Shown here: positions 10,319 to 21,785 of the stretch, piece after piece | Layout of the letters: each line of letters begins with the position of its first letter | Numbering within the stretch: the stretch's first letter is position 1 | Assembly: GCF_030247185.1 (NCBI RefSeq) | Contig: NC_080572.1 | Span: forward strand, 153,186,365-153,250,364 | DNA: 64,000 bases | DNA from: Malaya genurostris | Taxonomy: Eukaryota > Arthropoda > Insecta > Diptera > Culicidae | Direction: 5' to 3' | The notes under the pieces: model-generated | Seen by the model: the letters and a program-made list of their open reading frames with translations, nothing else | Database searches by the model: none | What the model was told of the DNA's origin: nothing | Position numbers and translations under genes: made by a program

Positions 10319-11397
10319 TGACAGACATGTGATATCGGAATCACTGTACACCGTGAAATCACATGTCTGTCACCCTAAATCACGGTGGTATCACGCGAGC
10401 ATCATGATACAACGGTGATTTCCGTACTACGGTCATTTATCGTTGTACTGTGCAAAATCACATCACTGTTTACTGCTACCAGCGCCATTGACGAGCGATG
10501 GTGAACTCACGAAACAATATTTCCTTCTTCATAGTATCAAATAATAAACAACCTTTGTTTTATTTTGAAAAAAAAAATCTCTGTAAAATGCTAACCAGTA
10601 GCATAAAGTTTTTAAATACAAATAAGGAAAACAATATATTCATATTTGTACATATAATCAGCACTATTGAGTTATTGTTTTCTATTCAATAACATGTAAA
10701 TTTATTGTTGAAAAGGATTTAGAACACATAAAGATTCATATTTTGAATGCACATGTGGTAATAATAAACGATAAATATACACAACATCAATAAACCAATT
10801 GTGTAGTCACAACTTTAAACTCCTCAAATCCTAATAAAACCATTATGAGATTATATTCCAACCTAGTAGACCATTTTTCATGCGTTATGAAGTAAAACGA
10901 AGCATCAAACCTATGTCAAATCTATTTCGGAATGATTTCAAATTCAAGAAGGTTTTGAAATCAGCTTTATGATAAACGTAATCCTTTTTATAAAAATTTC
11001 GTAATGAATAAAATGTTTCGTTGAAAGCATTGTTTTTAATATGTGTGTGCCATGCCGTTTTTATTGGTTACATAATAATAATATCTTAATTTATTTACTA
11101 TTTTGAGGCTCAATGTTAAAAGTTTATGCGATCTTATTTTTATTGTGAATATACAGGTAAAAAAGGAATTATTACTGAACAACTAGAAATTTTTGCGGAT
11201 TGTGCAAAAGGCGGCATGATTTACAAACAAAATTCGGTGATTAATCACCTTTTCGGTACAAATCAGCTCCGCTGCATTAAAAATAGTGCTAGTGTTCCGA
11301 AAAATAGTTCTGAAAGCCTATCATACTTCCTCCATTTTCTATTTTTATTTGGTTTTACGGTAGAACATCAAATTTGTGGACATCAAATTTTCCCTAA
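10319..11397 (+). repeat. Palindrome-rich repeat, copy 1 (first part)
   Basis: It starts with TGACAGACATGTGATATC and a ~53-bp inverted repeat ending ATCACATGTCTGTCA. It continues to CCCTAA at 11397, where the Harbinger-like MITE is inserted. The sequence resumes at 22131 as TAATGCTAATTAC and ends near CATGTCTGTCA at 22505. Related copies are 22521-22684 plus 28584-29233, and inverted 29250-30897. No transposase is visible, and the class is unknown. Confidence 0.7.
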
Positions 11398-12220
11398 GGG
11401 GCTGTCCATAAAAGACGTCACGCCACATTGGGGAGGGGGGTGTTTCATAAAACGTGACCTTTTATGACAGGGGGGAGGTTTTTGGAATGTGACGTCCAAT
11501 ATTTTCGCAGCGCATTTTTGAAATACCTAATTATATTACTGCTTTGCCCTATCTCCTGAAAAAATCTCCACAATAAACGTTTACATTCTATAGGGAAATG
11601 TGTATTTGTTGTTGTAAAAGCTTCTTCTTGTAAATTCGGAAATGAATGATGCAGGAAATCATTTCTGTTGTGATCAGCAAAAGTGCACGGAGGAGCGAGT
11701 AAATTAGCAAAATTAATAAATTTTGCCTAATATGAGTAAAAAAGAAAAAGATGCCTTCAAACGGTTTAACTTAAGTTATACACTGACAATTTTTTCAGTA
11801 ATTTGATTTTCTAGCATTGATAATAGTATATCATAAGAATATCTCTTATCTGATTCTGATGCAGTTTATTCAATTGTACTCCATTTGAAAAAGGGCGGGA
11901 GATCAACGATTTCAGACGTAGATCATGTCATGTCTTATCTTGATCATATGTGATTTTCCTCCACTAACATCAAAGCTTATCGAATCATCCAATGATTGAA
12001 CTTACATAAATCAAGAACCATTTTAGCTCAAAATCACTACCCATTGTGTGGCGGAAGATCAATACCGATATTGATCGATGTGATTTAAAATTCACTGATC
12101 AACTGATCATGAAAAGATTCTCCGGCAGTGATTTTGTTTTGATGAGATTTTGGTCTTTTTTTCTCAGCCCTGTATGCTACACTAAGGAAATGTTATTCTT
12201 TACCTAAATCAATAATATAT
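11398..12220. mobile_element. Harbinger-like MITE, left part
   Basis: The end GGGGCTGTCCATAAAAGACG is the exact inverted partner of the end at 22106-22130. The flanks are TAA at 11395-11397 and 22131-22133, and the uninterrupted target (CTCTAATGCTAATTAC) is seen near 28915. The TAA target and G-rich ends fit PIF/Harbinger non-autonomous elements. Removing the nested insert leaves an element of about 1.17 kb. The left end is also duplicated at 7316-8138. Confidence 0.75.
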
Positions 12221-12228
12221 CTATGTAC

Positions 12229-12427
12229 TAGAGATGGTCGGGTGTCGGGTATTTTACCCGAAACCCGACGGGTTTTTGGTCGGGTACGGGTAAAAATTTT
12301 TATTTTCGATCGGGTACGGGTCGGGTACGGGTAAAAAGTTTTACTGCTCACTCGGGTACGGGTAAAAAAATTTACTGCTCACTCGGGTACGGGTAAATTT
12401 TTTTTTCTGATCGATTACCCGACCATT
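12229..12427. mobile_element. hAT-like MITE, left part
   Basis: TAGAGATGGTCGGG follows CTATGTAC (12221-12228). The inverted end CCCGACCATCTCTA at 21764-21777 is followed by CTGTGTAC, a 7 of 8 match, as expected for the 8-bp target duplication of hAT elements. The interior is CGGGTACGGGTAA tandem units. An alternative is that this 0.2 kb piece is a complete short element ending at CCCGACCAT near 12424. Confidence 0.6.
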
Positions 12428-12806
12428 TGTACTTCACATAAATATGTTTACACGTTGACGAGAATTTTTTATTGCAAAACAGTTCTTCCGAAAAATAAAC
12501 AATTTGATTCAAGGGGTTTTGACATTTGCGCCTAGGAACAGACCTGACAACTGGCATCTTTTTCCAGAAAAAAAACATGTCTTCTCTTCATTTAAAAAAA
12601 CGATCAATCATAGTTACTTGAAAAGTTATGTGAATATTTCCCACCCTACTTTGTTTATAACATATTTAATAAGACACACTGCCTTAGCTCTAAGATGTTG
12701 CGGTCGGAATCTACTTTTCACGTAGGTTTTAATGGACTGCCATTTTAAAGCTGTTTAATGCACAACCCAGTAAAAATTATATGATTCATATATAAAATGT
12801 AGTGTA

Positions 12807-13495
12807 CACGCTTAGAAAAAGTTACTCAAAGTTTGAGTACTAGTTACTCATTTTCAAATGATACATGGAAACGTCAAAAATTGAGTAGTTATCATCAATG
12901 ATATTGAGTAACTCCTACTCTAAATTTGAGTTTAACGCAATAACTCGTTTTTTTTGTTACTATTCGCAAGATCAGTCTAAAAGTTGTAATAACCATTTGT
13001 AGCAACAGGTTGTATATTTTGTTAGTGAGATCGCGTATTTCGAGGGTGAGTCACTCAACACAAACGGTGTTGTGTCTGCAAGAACCGGAATGATAAACTC
13101 CGTGTTGTGCTTTAGAATGAAACCGAATATGCTCAAATGTCATTTATGAGGAATAAGTGTATGATTGGTGCCTGAGCAAATTTGCTTTCACCACTTGATA
13201 TAGTATTGAGTTCAATTACCTAATATTTTAATACAATACACTCAGAAAATGAGCAATGTTTTGCAAATTTGGTATATGTGAAATAAAATTTCACTCAAAA
13301 TTTGAGTGATAGTTACTCTATTTTTGGTACAAATAAAGTATTACTCAGTAAATGAGTAGATTTTACCCAAATATCGTTTCCAGTGGAAGAACTCAAATTT
13401 GAGTAACTTCGGAGTTACTCTAAATTAGAGTTGTTCCACTTTTTCTGTAGATGAGTGAGATCTTACTCATTTTTGAGTAACTATTTTTAAGCGTG
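12807..13495. mobile_element. TA-flanked MITE (CACGCTTA ends), copy 2
   Basis: It is the counterpart of 8725-9419 in the right tandem copy, 6 bp shorter through a small deletion near 13330. TA flanks are at 12805-12806 and 13496-13497. No coding capacity is seen. Confidence 0.8.
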
Positions 13496-13886
13496 TAGTA
13501 CTCATATCACATTCAGATACCAGAAAACTTTTATATTAAATATTGGTTGGAGATTTTCAAAATTTTCTTATAAATCATTAGGATTCTAACCATAAAAACA
13601 TGAACATTTATTTCAGAAAATCTGCATAGAAGTTCTTCCTATTCTTCATTTCTGGGTGGTGTCACCTCACTTGAAATGACACCGATTGATGGCACAGCAA
13701 GTTGGGCTATATTGCCAGTTAATTTTCATTTCTTTTCACTGGACTACAAGTGAAAATCTCGATGCGTGACAACGTGGAGTCGCAAAAGTACTCGTTGAGG
13801 GTTCCACTGGAGGTGGCATAGAAGTTCAATGGCTGTAAAAACCACCAGCAACCGTTAATATCGTGGGTGTGGGTTTGTGAGGCTTA

Positions 13887-14435
13887 CAAAACGGGCATAG
13901 TTGACAGATTAATTTAAATCAAAATCAAAATTCATTTTGCTTTGTAGTAAAAAATTGCAACCAAAAAAAATTTCCTACGAATGTTCAAACTACTTACACT
14001 TGAAGGACTCACTGTTCACCATGTTCAAAATTGAATTTTTCACACCGGGAATACACGTACATTATTTGATGTTTGGTCAATTCACGTAAACGAACTGATA
14101 ACACACTATTCATTTTTGGGGATGTTAGCATAACATTCTTTTTAGTCACGTATAATATTCAATTTGACATTTGGAACCATTTTACGTGATTTTTCAAGTG
14201 ATTCGAATGTGAATTTTTATTTGTGTGTCAAGATAATGAGCACGCTTACTTGTGGTTCTAAAGAATTGGATCAAAAGTCGCACTGTTTCGTAAAAACCAT
14301 ACCTACCCAAAATTGAATACAACGGGTATTACGACATATTGGGTAAATATGCTTCTCGAAAAATTTGAGTAGATATTACTCCCTTTTGTTGACATTTGTA
14401 AATGAGTATAAAGTACCAAAGACATTGGAAATCTA
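13887..14435. other. Unassigned sequence
   Basis: AT-rich sequence between the tandem duplication and the mariner left end. I see no gene, terminal repeat or matching segment elsewhere in the window. Confidence 0.5.
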
Positions 14436-14527
14436 TAGGGTCCGCCATCTAAAATTTATTTTTGAACTAGCGGTTATTTTGACATTGGTAACCTAAATGT
14501 CACTTCTGATTTTACAGAAACTTAGTT
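14436..14527 (+). mobile_element. DD41D mariner 1, left end
   Basis: The terminal sequence TAGGGTCCGCCATCT after a TA target pairs with ATGGCGGACCCTG ending at 21411. Only the terminal repeat and untranslated leader remain here. The gypsy element 14533-20664 separates it from the transposase part at 20670-21411. Confidence 0.8.
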
Positions 14528-14532
14528 GTATC

Positions 14533-14731
14533 TTTTATATATCTATAAAACTTTAAAAGGGTTTTCGGATCACTAATAAACACGCGTACAAGTTTAGAGA
14601 TACAAAATACGAATGAGCCTGCTCATCGTTGTCGAACGCTTTATTCGCACGAATCGAACGCGTTCTCAATTTAGCATTGAGAAAGAGTTCCTTCTCTCAG
14701 TCTGGTATGCACCATTTAATTGGTCATTTCA
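14533..14731 (-). repeat. Gypsy element 3' LTR
   Basis: This 199-bp sequence is identical to 20466-20664. The element reads on the minus strand, so this is the 3' LTR. It begins TGAAATGACC and ends in ATATATAAAA, so the usual CA end is missing. It contains GAATAAAGCG as a possible polyadenylation signal. The 5-bp target duplication GTATC is at 14528-14532 and 20665-20669. A purine-rich stretch (AAAGGGTAAAGAAGT) adjoins it as a polypurine tract. Confidence 0.9.
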
Positions 14732-15030
14732 ACTTCTTTACCCTTTCAGATTTTGAGTATGATTCCTTTCAAAGATAAACTTCGACATTTAATTACATAA
14801 AATGGTATAAATTCTCATAAGTTTTCAAGCAGTTATAAGCTTTATAGTTATTCGTAATTCACTTAATAATTTTACAAATTCATGAATCTTTAAAATTCGA
14901 TTTTGCTTTTGCAATGAATTGATATTTCTATTCTCGAGCATTAATACACTATCATTTAAATCATTAATTTATTTTCTGTAAACTTTTTTTTTCTTCTTGC
15001 TCAACCTATCTGATCTTCTCGGTCTCGTTT

Positions 15031-18000
15031 TTATTTTAAGTTTGCATCACTTTCAGGATTAAAATTTTCACTCGCAAATCCCCTAAAGGTTTCCCCGCCA
15101 ATGGTCGAGAATCCTCGAAAACCGTTCCCCGTACCAAAATTGCTATCGTCGTGTCTTGGTATTTTGCTACTTATGACTTCATCGTTGTCTATTACGGAAG
15201 GAGCCCTCGCTCCTTTTTCGCATGCATTTGAATTACTGTTCTTGTTCATATTTTCTGTAACAATGGGTAGGAGAATCTTCCCCCGAATTCGATGTTTTAT
15301 TTCATTTGGTGCGTGCAGTTGACTGCGATGCGCCATCAGGGTAGCGTTTCCAATTGGCACCTGGAATGTGTTCAAGGAAAATCGTTTCAAAAATGTTGCT
15401 TTCAATCATCTAGAAAAATCGTTGGATTTATGATTTTTATAATAAACAATATCACCTACTACTAGCTTATCAATATTGTCTTGTTTTATTGGTTTAACTA
15501 ATGTTTCATTTGAATCCTCATTGAAACTCTTCGGTGCAGGGCTAAAAATTGTTTGAAGTTTAGTTTGGGGTTGATCAACTCTATCAATACTTTTGGTCTG
15601 TATTTAAATATTCTTTCAGATGGAAATTTCCCATCAGAAGCTAAACAAGTGTTCTCTATCCACTTGGAATAACTATCAACAACTAACAAAAAAGTTTTTC
15701 GCTCAAAATAAAAGAAATCTGCATGAACTCTACTGAAAGGCATTGTACAGGGTGATTTTTTAAGAGCTTGAGAACTTTTTTAAACAATAAAACGCATAAA
15801 ATTTGCAAAATCTCATCGGTTCTTTATTTTAAACGTTAGATTGGTACATGACATTTACTTTTTGAAGATAATTTCATTTAAATGTTGACCGCGGCTGCGT
15901 CTTAGGTGGTCCATTCGGAAAATCCGCTTTTTTATCGACAAATTTTGTTCAGCGATGAGGCTCATTTCTGGTTGAATGGCTACGTAAATAAGCAAAATTG
16001 CCGCATTTGGAGTGAAGAGCAACCAGAAGCCGTTCAAGAACTGCCCATGCATCCCGAAAAATGCACTGTTTGGTGTGGTTTGTACGCTGGTGGAATCATT
16101 GGACCGTATTTTTTCAAAGATGCTGTTGGACGCAACGTTACAGTGAATGGCGATCGCTATCGTTCGATGCTAACAAACTTTTTGTTGCCAAAAATGGAAG
16201 AACTGAACTTGGTTGACATGTGGTTTCAACAAGATGGCGCTACATGCCACACAGCTCGCGATTCTATGGCCATTTTGAGGGAAAACTTCGGAGAACAATT
16301 CATCTCAAGAAATGGACCGGTAAGTTGGCCACCAAGATCATGCGATTTGACGCCTATTTTTTGTGGGGCTACGTCAAGTCTAAAGTCTACAGAAATAAGC
16401 CAGTAACTATTCCAGCTTTGGAAGACAACATTTCCGAAGAAATTCGGGCTATTCCGGCCGAAATGCTCGAAAAAGTTGCCCAAAATTGGACTTTCCGAAT
16501 GGACCACCTAAGACGCAGCCGCGGTCAACATTTAAATGAAATTATCTTCAAAAAGTAAATGTCATGTACCAATCTAACGTTTAAAATAAAGAACCGATGA
16601 GATTTTGCAAATTTTATGCGTTTTATTGTTTAAAAAAGTTCTCAAGCTCTTAAAAAATCACCCTATAGTAGGAGTCCAAGAAGAGCTGATTTTGGGTTTA
16701 GATACAATAGCCATTCTATTACATGGTTCACATGAGCCTACAAAAATTTCAATGTCTTTATTTATACCGAACCGGTAAACAGAGCGACGCGCAAATTGCT
16801 TCATTTTAACGATACCTGAATGATTCGCATGTAATAATTTTAGAATTGCGTACTGCATTGATTGTGGAATAAGTACTCTGTCCTGAAACAATAAACAACC
16901 AATATAGAATTCTAAATCTTGTTGGCTTGCATAGACGTTTTTGAGTTGTTTATCTACACGTTTTGGCCAGCCATTAATCAAATAACTCTTGATCTTTTGT
17001 AAAAATGTGTCTTTTTCTGTCTCAAGTGCCACACGTGTAAAATCAATCGAGAATTCATCGCTAAAATTAATATTTTTTATAAATTCCATATCTAAATCAA
17101 TTGGAACCGTTTGTGTTATAGGAAAACGAGAACAAAAGTCCGCATTACCCATGTTAGCGGCCGGTCTGTATCTAATTTCAAAATTATAAATAGACAATTC
17201 TAAAACATAGCGTTGCAACCTTGTTACAAAGATTGAATTTTTGCCAGTTTTACCAAAAATGCTCACTAAGGGTTTATGGTCGGTATAAACAATGAATTGA
17301 TGTCCATATAAATATTTATGGAATTTCTTGATGGTACAGACTAAAGCTAAAGCTTCCAGATGTAGAATAGGGTACTGCTTTTGAGCTGTGTTAAGCGAAA
17401 ATGATGTGAATGAAATGGGTTTTTCTGCTCCTTCCACTATATGCGATATCACTCCCCCTAAACCGTAATTACAGGCGTCGCTAACCACAACGATGGGTTT
17501 GTATGGATCATAAAACTCTAAAATATTTGCATTGATCAACTCAGTTTTACTGTTTTCGAAGACTCTGTTGCATTTATCATCCCATACAAATTGTGTTTCT
17601 TTTTTTAACAATTCGTATAGCCAGTATAATTTGCTGGACAAATTTGGAATAAATTTCCCATAGTAATTGATAAGCCCTAAAAACGATTTCAATTCTGAAA
17701 CATTTTTGGGAACCTGACGTATTGTTGCTATTTTATCTGGAGATGGCAGTATGCCTTTGTCTGAAATAATATGACCCAAATATGGTAGAGATGAAACGAA
17801 GAATTTGCATTTGTTCCAGTTCACCTTGATATTCACTTTTTCTAATCTATCTAATACTTGAAAAAGTTTTTCTTTACATTCATTCACATTACGTCCTGCG
17901 ACTAACACATCTAAATAGCATGAAACATTTTCCAAACCCACTAAAACTTGGTCCATCACTTGCTGGAAAATTGCAGCGCTAGATGAGGCCCCCTGGGGTA

Positions 18001-18362
18001 ATCGGTTGTAAGTATAGAGACCTTTTATCGTATTTATCATCATATATTTACGAGATTTCTCTGGCAAGGATAGTTGAGTATACGCTCCTTCCAAATCGAG
18101 GGCGCAGAAAACTGTACAGCCCGATAACCCCGCAAAAATATCTTGCGCGACAGGCAAGGGGTAAGTGTTTGGAATTATTATCTTATTGATTGTTACCTTG
18201 CAATCAATCACCAATCTAATCTCCTGATTTTTTTTATCACCGCTATAACAGGTGAGGCTCATTCACTTGTTTTAATTGGTGTGATTATGCCTTCATACTC
18301 TAATTTGTTCAAATGTTGGAGAACTTTTTCTCGCAATCTATATGGAACATCATAATTTTTTT
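15031..18362 (-). pseudogene. Ty3/gypsy pol, defective (RT, RNase H, broken integrase)
   Basis: Minus-strand order: PR-RT linker (NYDVPYRLREKVL), RT (IPNTYPLPVAQD, ALDLEGAYTQ, LPQGASSSAAIFQQVM), RNase H (VVSDACNYGLGG, YTDHKPLVS), integrase zinc region (HANHSGIVKM then CEPCNRM) and integrase start (HADFFYFERKTF, VDSYSKWIE). Several defects are visible. There is a stop in ASP-preceding codon SE*, near 18260, and a frame change at the A tract near 18365. The RT active site reads CYLDVLV, one residue short of the usual YLDD. The integrase core is deleted after its first Asp, a further TGA lies near 15408, and mariner 2 is inserted at 15748-16665. It is mag-like or a close lineage, by overall form only. 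Confidence 0.9.
15748..16665 (+). mobile_element. DD41D mariner 2 (rosa-like), 918 bp, internally rearranged
   Basis: It is flanked by TA (15746-15747, 16666-16667) and inserted in the gypsy integrase frame. The left ~170 bp is an inverted copy of the right ~170 bp, including the end of the transposase coding region (HLRRSRGQHLNEIIFKK). The N-terminal half is missing and replaced by this inverted 3' end. The catalytic core remains: FSDEAHFWLNG, GGIIGPYFF, WFQQDGATCHTA, WPPRSCDLTP. A small deletion after LTP removes the third Asp and shifts frame, so it cannot be active itself. Spacing from the second Asp gives DD41D. Confidence 0.9.
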
Positions 18363-19777
18363 TTAAATTGGAGTTTCGTCTTTAAGCACTAGATCGGCCT
18401 CAAAACCAATTATTGGCGAGGATAAATTGTCATTAAATACGTTTACATATTTTTGCTTGATATCACTTAAAAGTTCGTCGTTATATATTGAAACACTTAA
18501 ATTATTGATCGAATTAAAACCAGTAAAATACTGACTCCAGTCCGGATAAAACACATCAATCCATTTTTTGCCCATGAGTGGAATAAAATTTGAATCATAA
18601 TCTAACACAACCAAACTCAAAACTTTTTCTATTCCTTTGAATAGCACATGCACTTTAACCTTTCCTAAAACATTCAGTCGGGAACCATTTACAACAACTA
18701 ATCTCTTTTTGCAATTCACCAGCGACAAATTAAATAACCTGCAGAACATAGTTTTTCCCATTACTGTTACCGAGGAACCACAGTCAATTTCCATTTTAAT
18801 ATATTTTCCCTCTATTTGTAATTTTAGATATAAAGGTTCACTTTTTTTATTTATAGAATGTATCTGCATGCACTCAAATTCACCTGAGTCATTTTCGCTG
18901 GATGCATCCCTTTTCTGCATTGCCAGTTTGTTGAACATGTTCGTTACTTTGTCATCGCCAAAACTGACGTCCTTCAATTCATCTACAAATTTAACTGAAT
19001 TACGCTTAATATTTTTCCGTTTAAAACAAGTACGAGTAATATGGCCCTTTATGCCGCAAAAATCGCATATCAAGTTTGCATAACGATTTCTGTGCGATTT
19101 TTGTGTGTGATAAGCGCGGTTGAAACTTTCACTTCTGCTTCTACTTCGGAACCTTTTGTTTTCATTATTTTTCCACTGTTCATACTGCTCCTTCCTTCCG
19201 AGCCTGGATTTTATTGGACCTTTTATTGATGCAATTTGATAATTATTATCACTGATCATTCGTGATCTGTTTCCCGCTAACTCATAAGTGACGATCAGTT
19301 TTTCCGCGGTAGCTAAAGTTAAGTTTTCTTCGTTTAATAATTTTTGTTGTAGTACTTTATCGCTTACACCCATAATAAGTTTGTCTCTAATTGCGATATC
19401 TCTGAATTCCCCAAAATTGCAGAACTCAGCCTGCAATTTGATCGCTAAAACGAAATCTTCGGTTTTCTCTCCAGCTTTTTGAATTCTGTTGTAAAATTTG
19501 TATCGTTGAATAAGGTCAGAGTCAACATCGTCCAGTCTTTCTTTAAGTTTTTGTATTATTGTGTCATAACTTAGGATCGCAATGTCGGTTGAAGGATATA
19601 GTAATTTCAATTCATCAAAAACGGTAGGCCCACTGAGTGTAATGAATAGTGCTTTTTTTGTACAGCGTCTTGTACCTCGTTCACCTCAAATAGATAGCTC
19701 AATCTTTCAATGTAGTTCGTGAACGAATTGCCGCTTATAAATTGCTCTATAGAGCCAACTAATATTTTATTCGCCAT
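18363..19777 (-). pseudogene. Ty3/gypsy gag-protease with frameshift
   Basis: The start at 19777 (MANKILVGSIEQF) is upstream of the long frame. A 1-nt slip in an A7 tract near 19665 moves the frame from LFEVNEVQDAVQKK into LFITLSGPTVFDELKLLYPS. The protein has a gag-like helical region and a CCHC zinc knuckle (CDFCGIKGHITRTC). A retropepsin-like motif has IDCGSS where DTGSS or DSGSS is usual. The last residues LKDETPI run into the pol linker. About 690 bp of leader separates it from the 5' LTR. Confidence 0.85.
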
Positions 19778-20445
19778 CTATACAGTGTAGATAAATAATA
19801 CCAAACAAAACTTATATACATACACAATGGAGCAATACAAATTATTCAACACAAAGATGAACAAATGGTGTTGTGAGAAATAGTGTGTGTGTAATTGTAA
19901 AGAGAATACACTTACCACTTATTACTTTTGATCCAAAAGCAGGGAAACGCTCTCTCTTCCTTTAAATCTGTTTTGCCAGTCTTTGCTAGTGAACTCTCAC
20001 CGATTGGCAAATGATCGCACACACACAGCTCGAATGACTCGAAACACTGCTCTATATGCTCACTGTTAGAACTTTCAACGTATTGTGTGATTACACCACC
20101 ACGTTAAAATAATATTATTTAGCCACACGCGGGTCGGCGTCCAAAATGGAGGAAATGGCGTCACTTAGACTTTCTGTCAGCCACTCATTTTTTTTCTAGA
20201 TTTCTAGATTTTTTTTAACCTAATATATAGATAATTTTTTTTATTGAAGATTCCTTTTTTTCAATTGAATTCACTTTTATCAATAACCTTTGTTAAACAC
20301 CACGGATCACTACCTTGTTAAACACCACGGTATCACTTGTTCGGCGAAGACAATTTTTTTTGCGCACTATTTCATTTGTGCCCATAAAAAAAATGTTGAG
20401 CAAATATTAATCACTAGATCACTAATGATTTTGCCTTTACTTTTA

Positions 20446-20464
20446 ATTTTATACTCGTCGCCAG
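20446..20464 (-). promoter_or_regulatory. Gypsy primer-binding site
   Basis: Directly after the 5' LTR on the minus strand the sequence reads CTGGCGACGAGTATAAAA. TGGCGAC-type primer-binding sites next to the LTR are typical of gypsy elements. The priming tRNA was not determined. Confidence 0.6.
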
Positions 20465-20465
20465 T

Positions 20466-20664
20466 TTTTATATATCTATAAAACTTTAAAAGGGTTTTCG
20501 GATCACTAATAAACACGCGTACAAGTTTAGAGATACAAAATACGAATGAGCCTGCTCATCGTTGTCGAACGCTTTATTCGCACGAATCGAACGCGTTCTC
20601 AATTTAGCATTGAGAAAGAGTTCCTTCTCTCAGTCTGGTATGCACCATTTAATTGGTCATTTCA
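20466..20664 (-). repeat. Gypsy element 5' LTR
   Basis: It is identical over 199 bp to 14533-14731 and is followed upstream by TSD GTATC at 20665-20669. A TATA-like stretch (TTTATAGATATATAAAA on the minus strand) lies at its far end. Confidence 0.9.
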
Positions 20665-20669
20665 GTATC

Positions 20670-21411
20670 CTTCCGCTGAACGAAAATGGTTGTGTATACG
20701 CTCGGATGAACACATTTTCACCTCGGCAGGTATGTTAATAAGCAAAATTGTCGCATCTGGGGACGGAAAACCCGCACTTTATCATAGAGAAGCCGATGCA
20801 TCTTCAGAGAGTGACGGTTTGGTGCAGATTTAGGTCTGGCGGCATCATTGGTCCATTATTCTTCGAAAATGAAGCAGGAGCCGCCGCCATGGTCAATGGC
20901 GAGCGCTATCGCGCCATGATTAGCGATTGGTTCTTCCCGTTACTTGAAGAGAAAGACTTGGACACCATTTGGTTCCAACAAGACGGCGCTTCGTGCCACA
21001 CAGCCAACGCTACGATCGAGCTTCTGCGCACAGTCTTCGAAGATCGAATTATCAGTCGAAATTCGGATGTTGTTTGGCCGCCTCGGAGCTGTGATTTGAC
21101 GCCGTTAAAATATTATCTTTGGAGGGCTGTTAAAGATAAGTGTTAAGTGGACAAGCCAGAGACAATTCAAGCCTTGAAGAACAACATTCGTGCAGCCATA
21201 GCTGAAATAAAGCTGCATACAATCGAAAATGTACTAAAAAACTGGACCGACCGTATGGCGTACTGCAAGGCCAGCCGAGGCAGCCATTTGAATAAAATTA
21301 TATTCCACAATTAACCGGAAGGATTGTACTTTTATATAAAAAAATAAATTTTCGGATGAACCGTTTGTGTTTTATTGCATGTTTAAAAAAAAAGTTACAT
21401 GGCGGACCCTG
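20670..21411 (+). pseudogene. DD41D mariner 1, transposase catalytic remnant and right end
   Basis: It encodes SDEHIFTS, NKQNCRIWG, GGIIGPLFFENEAG, WFQQDGASCHTA, WPPRSCDLTPLKYYLW and, after a stop at 21144, VDKPETIQALKNNI to GSHLNKIIFHN. The third Asp of the DDD triad is replaced by Lys (TPLK), and a frameshift lies near 20800. The right end ATGGCGGACCCTG is followed by TA. The N-terminal DNA-binding half is missing. 41 residues lie between the second Asp and the third position, which defines the DD41D type. Confidence 0.85.
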
Positions 21412-21556
21412 TATTCATGCTTCACCGTGTATTTTTATTTTTAAATGTAAACAAGCATTTTAATGTATTTTACTTACCAACTAGAGCCTGATACGGCTCG
21501 ATATCTAAAACACTTTATTTTTTCCATACTGAATTTCGGTAAAATTATTACTACTC

Positions 21557-21777
21557 ATTCTGGTCGGGTACGGGTACAGGTAATTTTTTATCGGGTACGG
21601 GTAAATTTTTTTATTTTTTTTTCGGGTACGGGTTGGGTTCGGGTAATTTTTTTTATTGATCGGGTACGGGTAATTTTTTTAATTTTTAATCGGGTACGGG
21701 TAGGGTACGGGTAAATTTTTTTGCTGATCACTCGGGTACGGGTCGGGTATAAGAATTTCTATTCCCGACCATCTCTA
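21557..21777. mobile_element. hAT-like MITE, right part
   Basis: It is composed of CGGGTACGGGTAATTTT units and ends CCCGACCATCTCTA followed by CTGTGTAC. It pairs with the left end at 12229. The frame 21463-21714 is a by-product of the repeats. Confidence 0.65.
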
Positions 21778-21785
21778 CTGTGTAC

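Larger units (their letters stand above)
9808..13886. repeat. Tandem duplication, right copy (~4.1 kb)
   Basis: It is the direct copy of 5673-9807. The Harbinger-like MITE left end at 11398 pairs with the matching right end at 22130. The right copy is therefore the ancestral context, and the left copy the added one or an exchange product. Confidence 0.9.

Noticed and set aside
20546..20664. Apparent N-terminus of a mariner transposase (MSLLIVVERF...)
   Set aside because: This stretch is the gypsy LTR, identical to 14533-14731. The mariner sequence begins only after the GTATC target at 20670.
14533..20664. Possible endogenous retrovirus with env
   Set aside because: Only gag and pol are present. 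The leader between gag and the 5' LTR and the region between pol and the 3' LTR hold no envelope-like frame.
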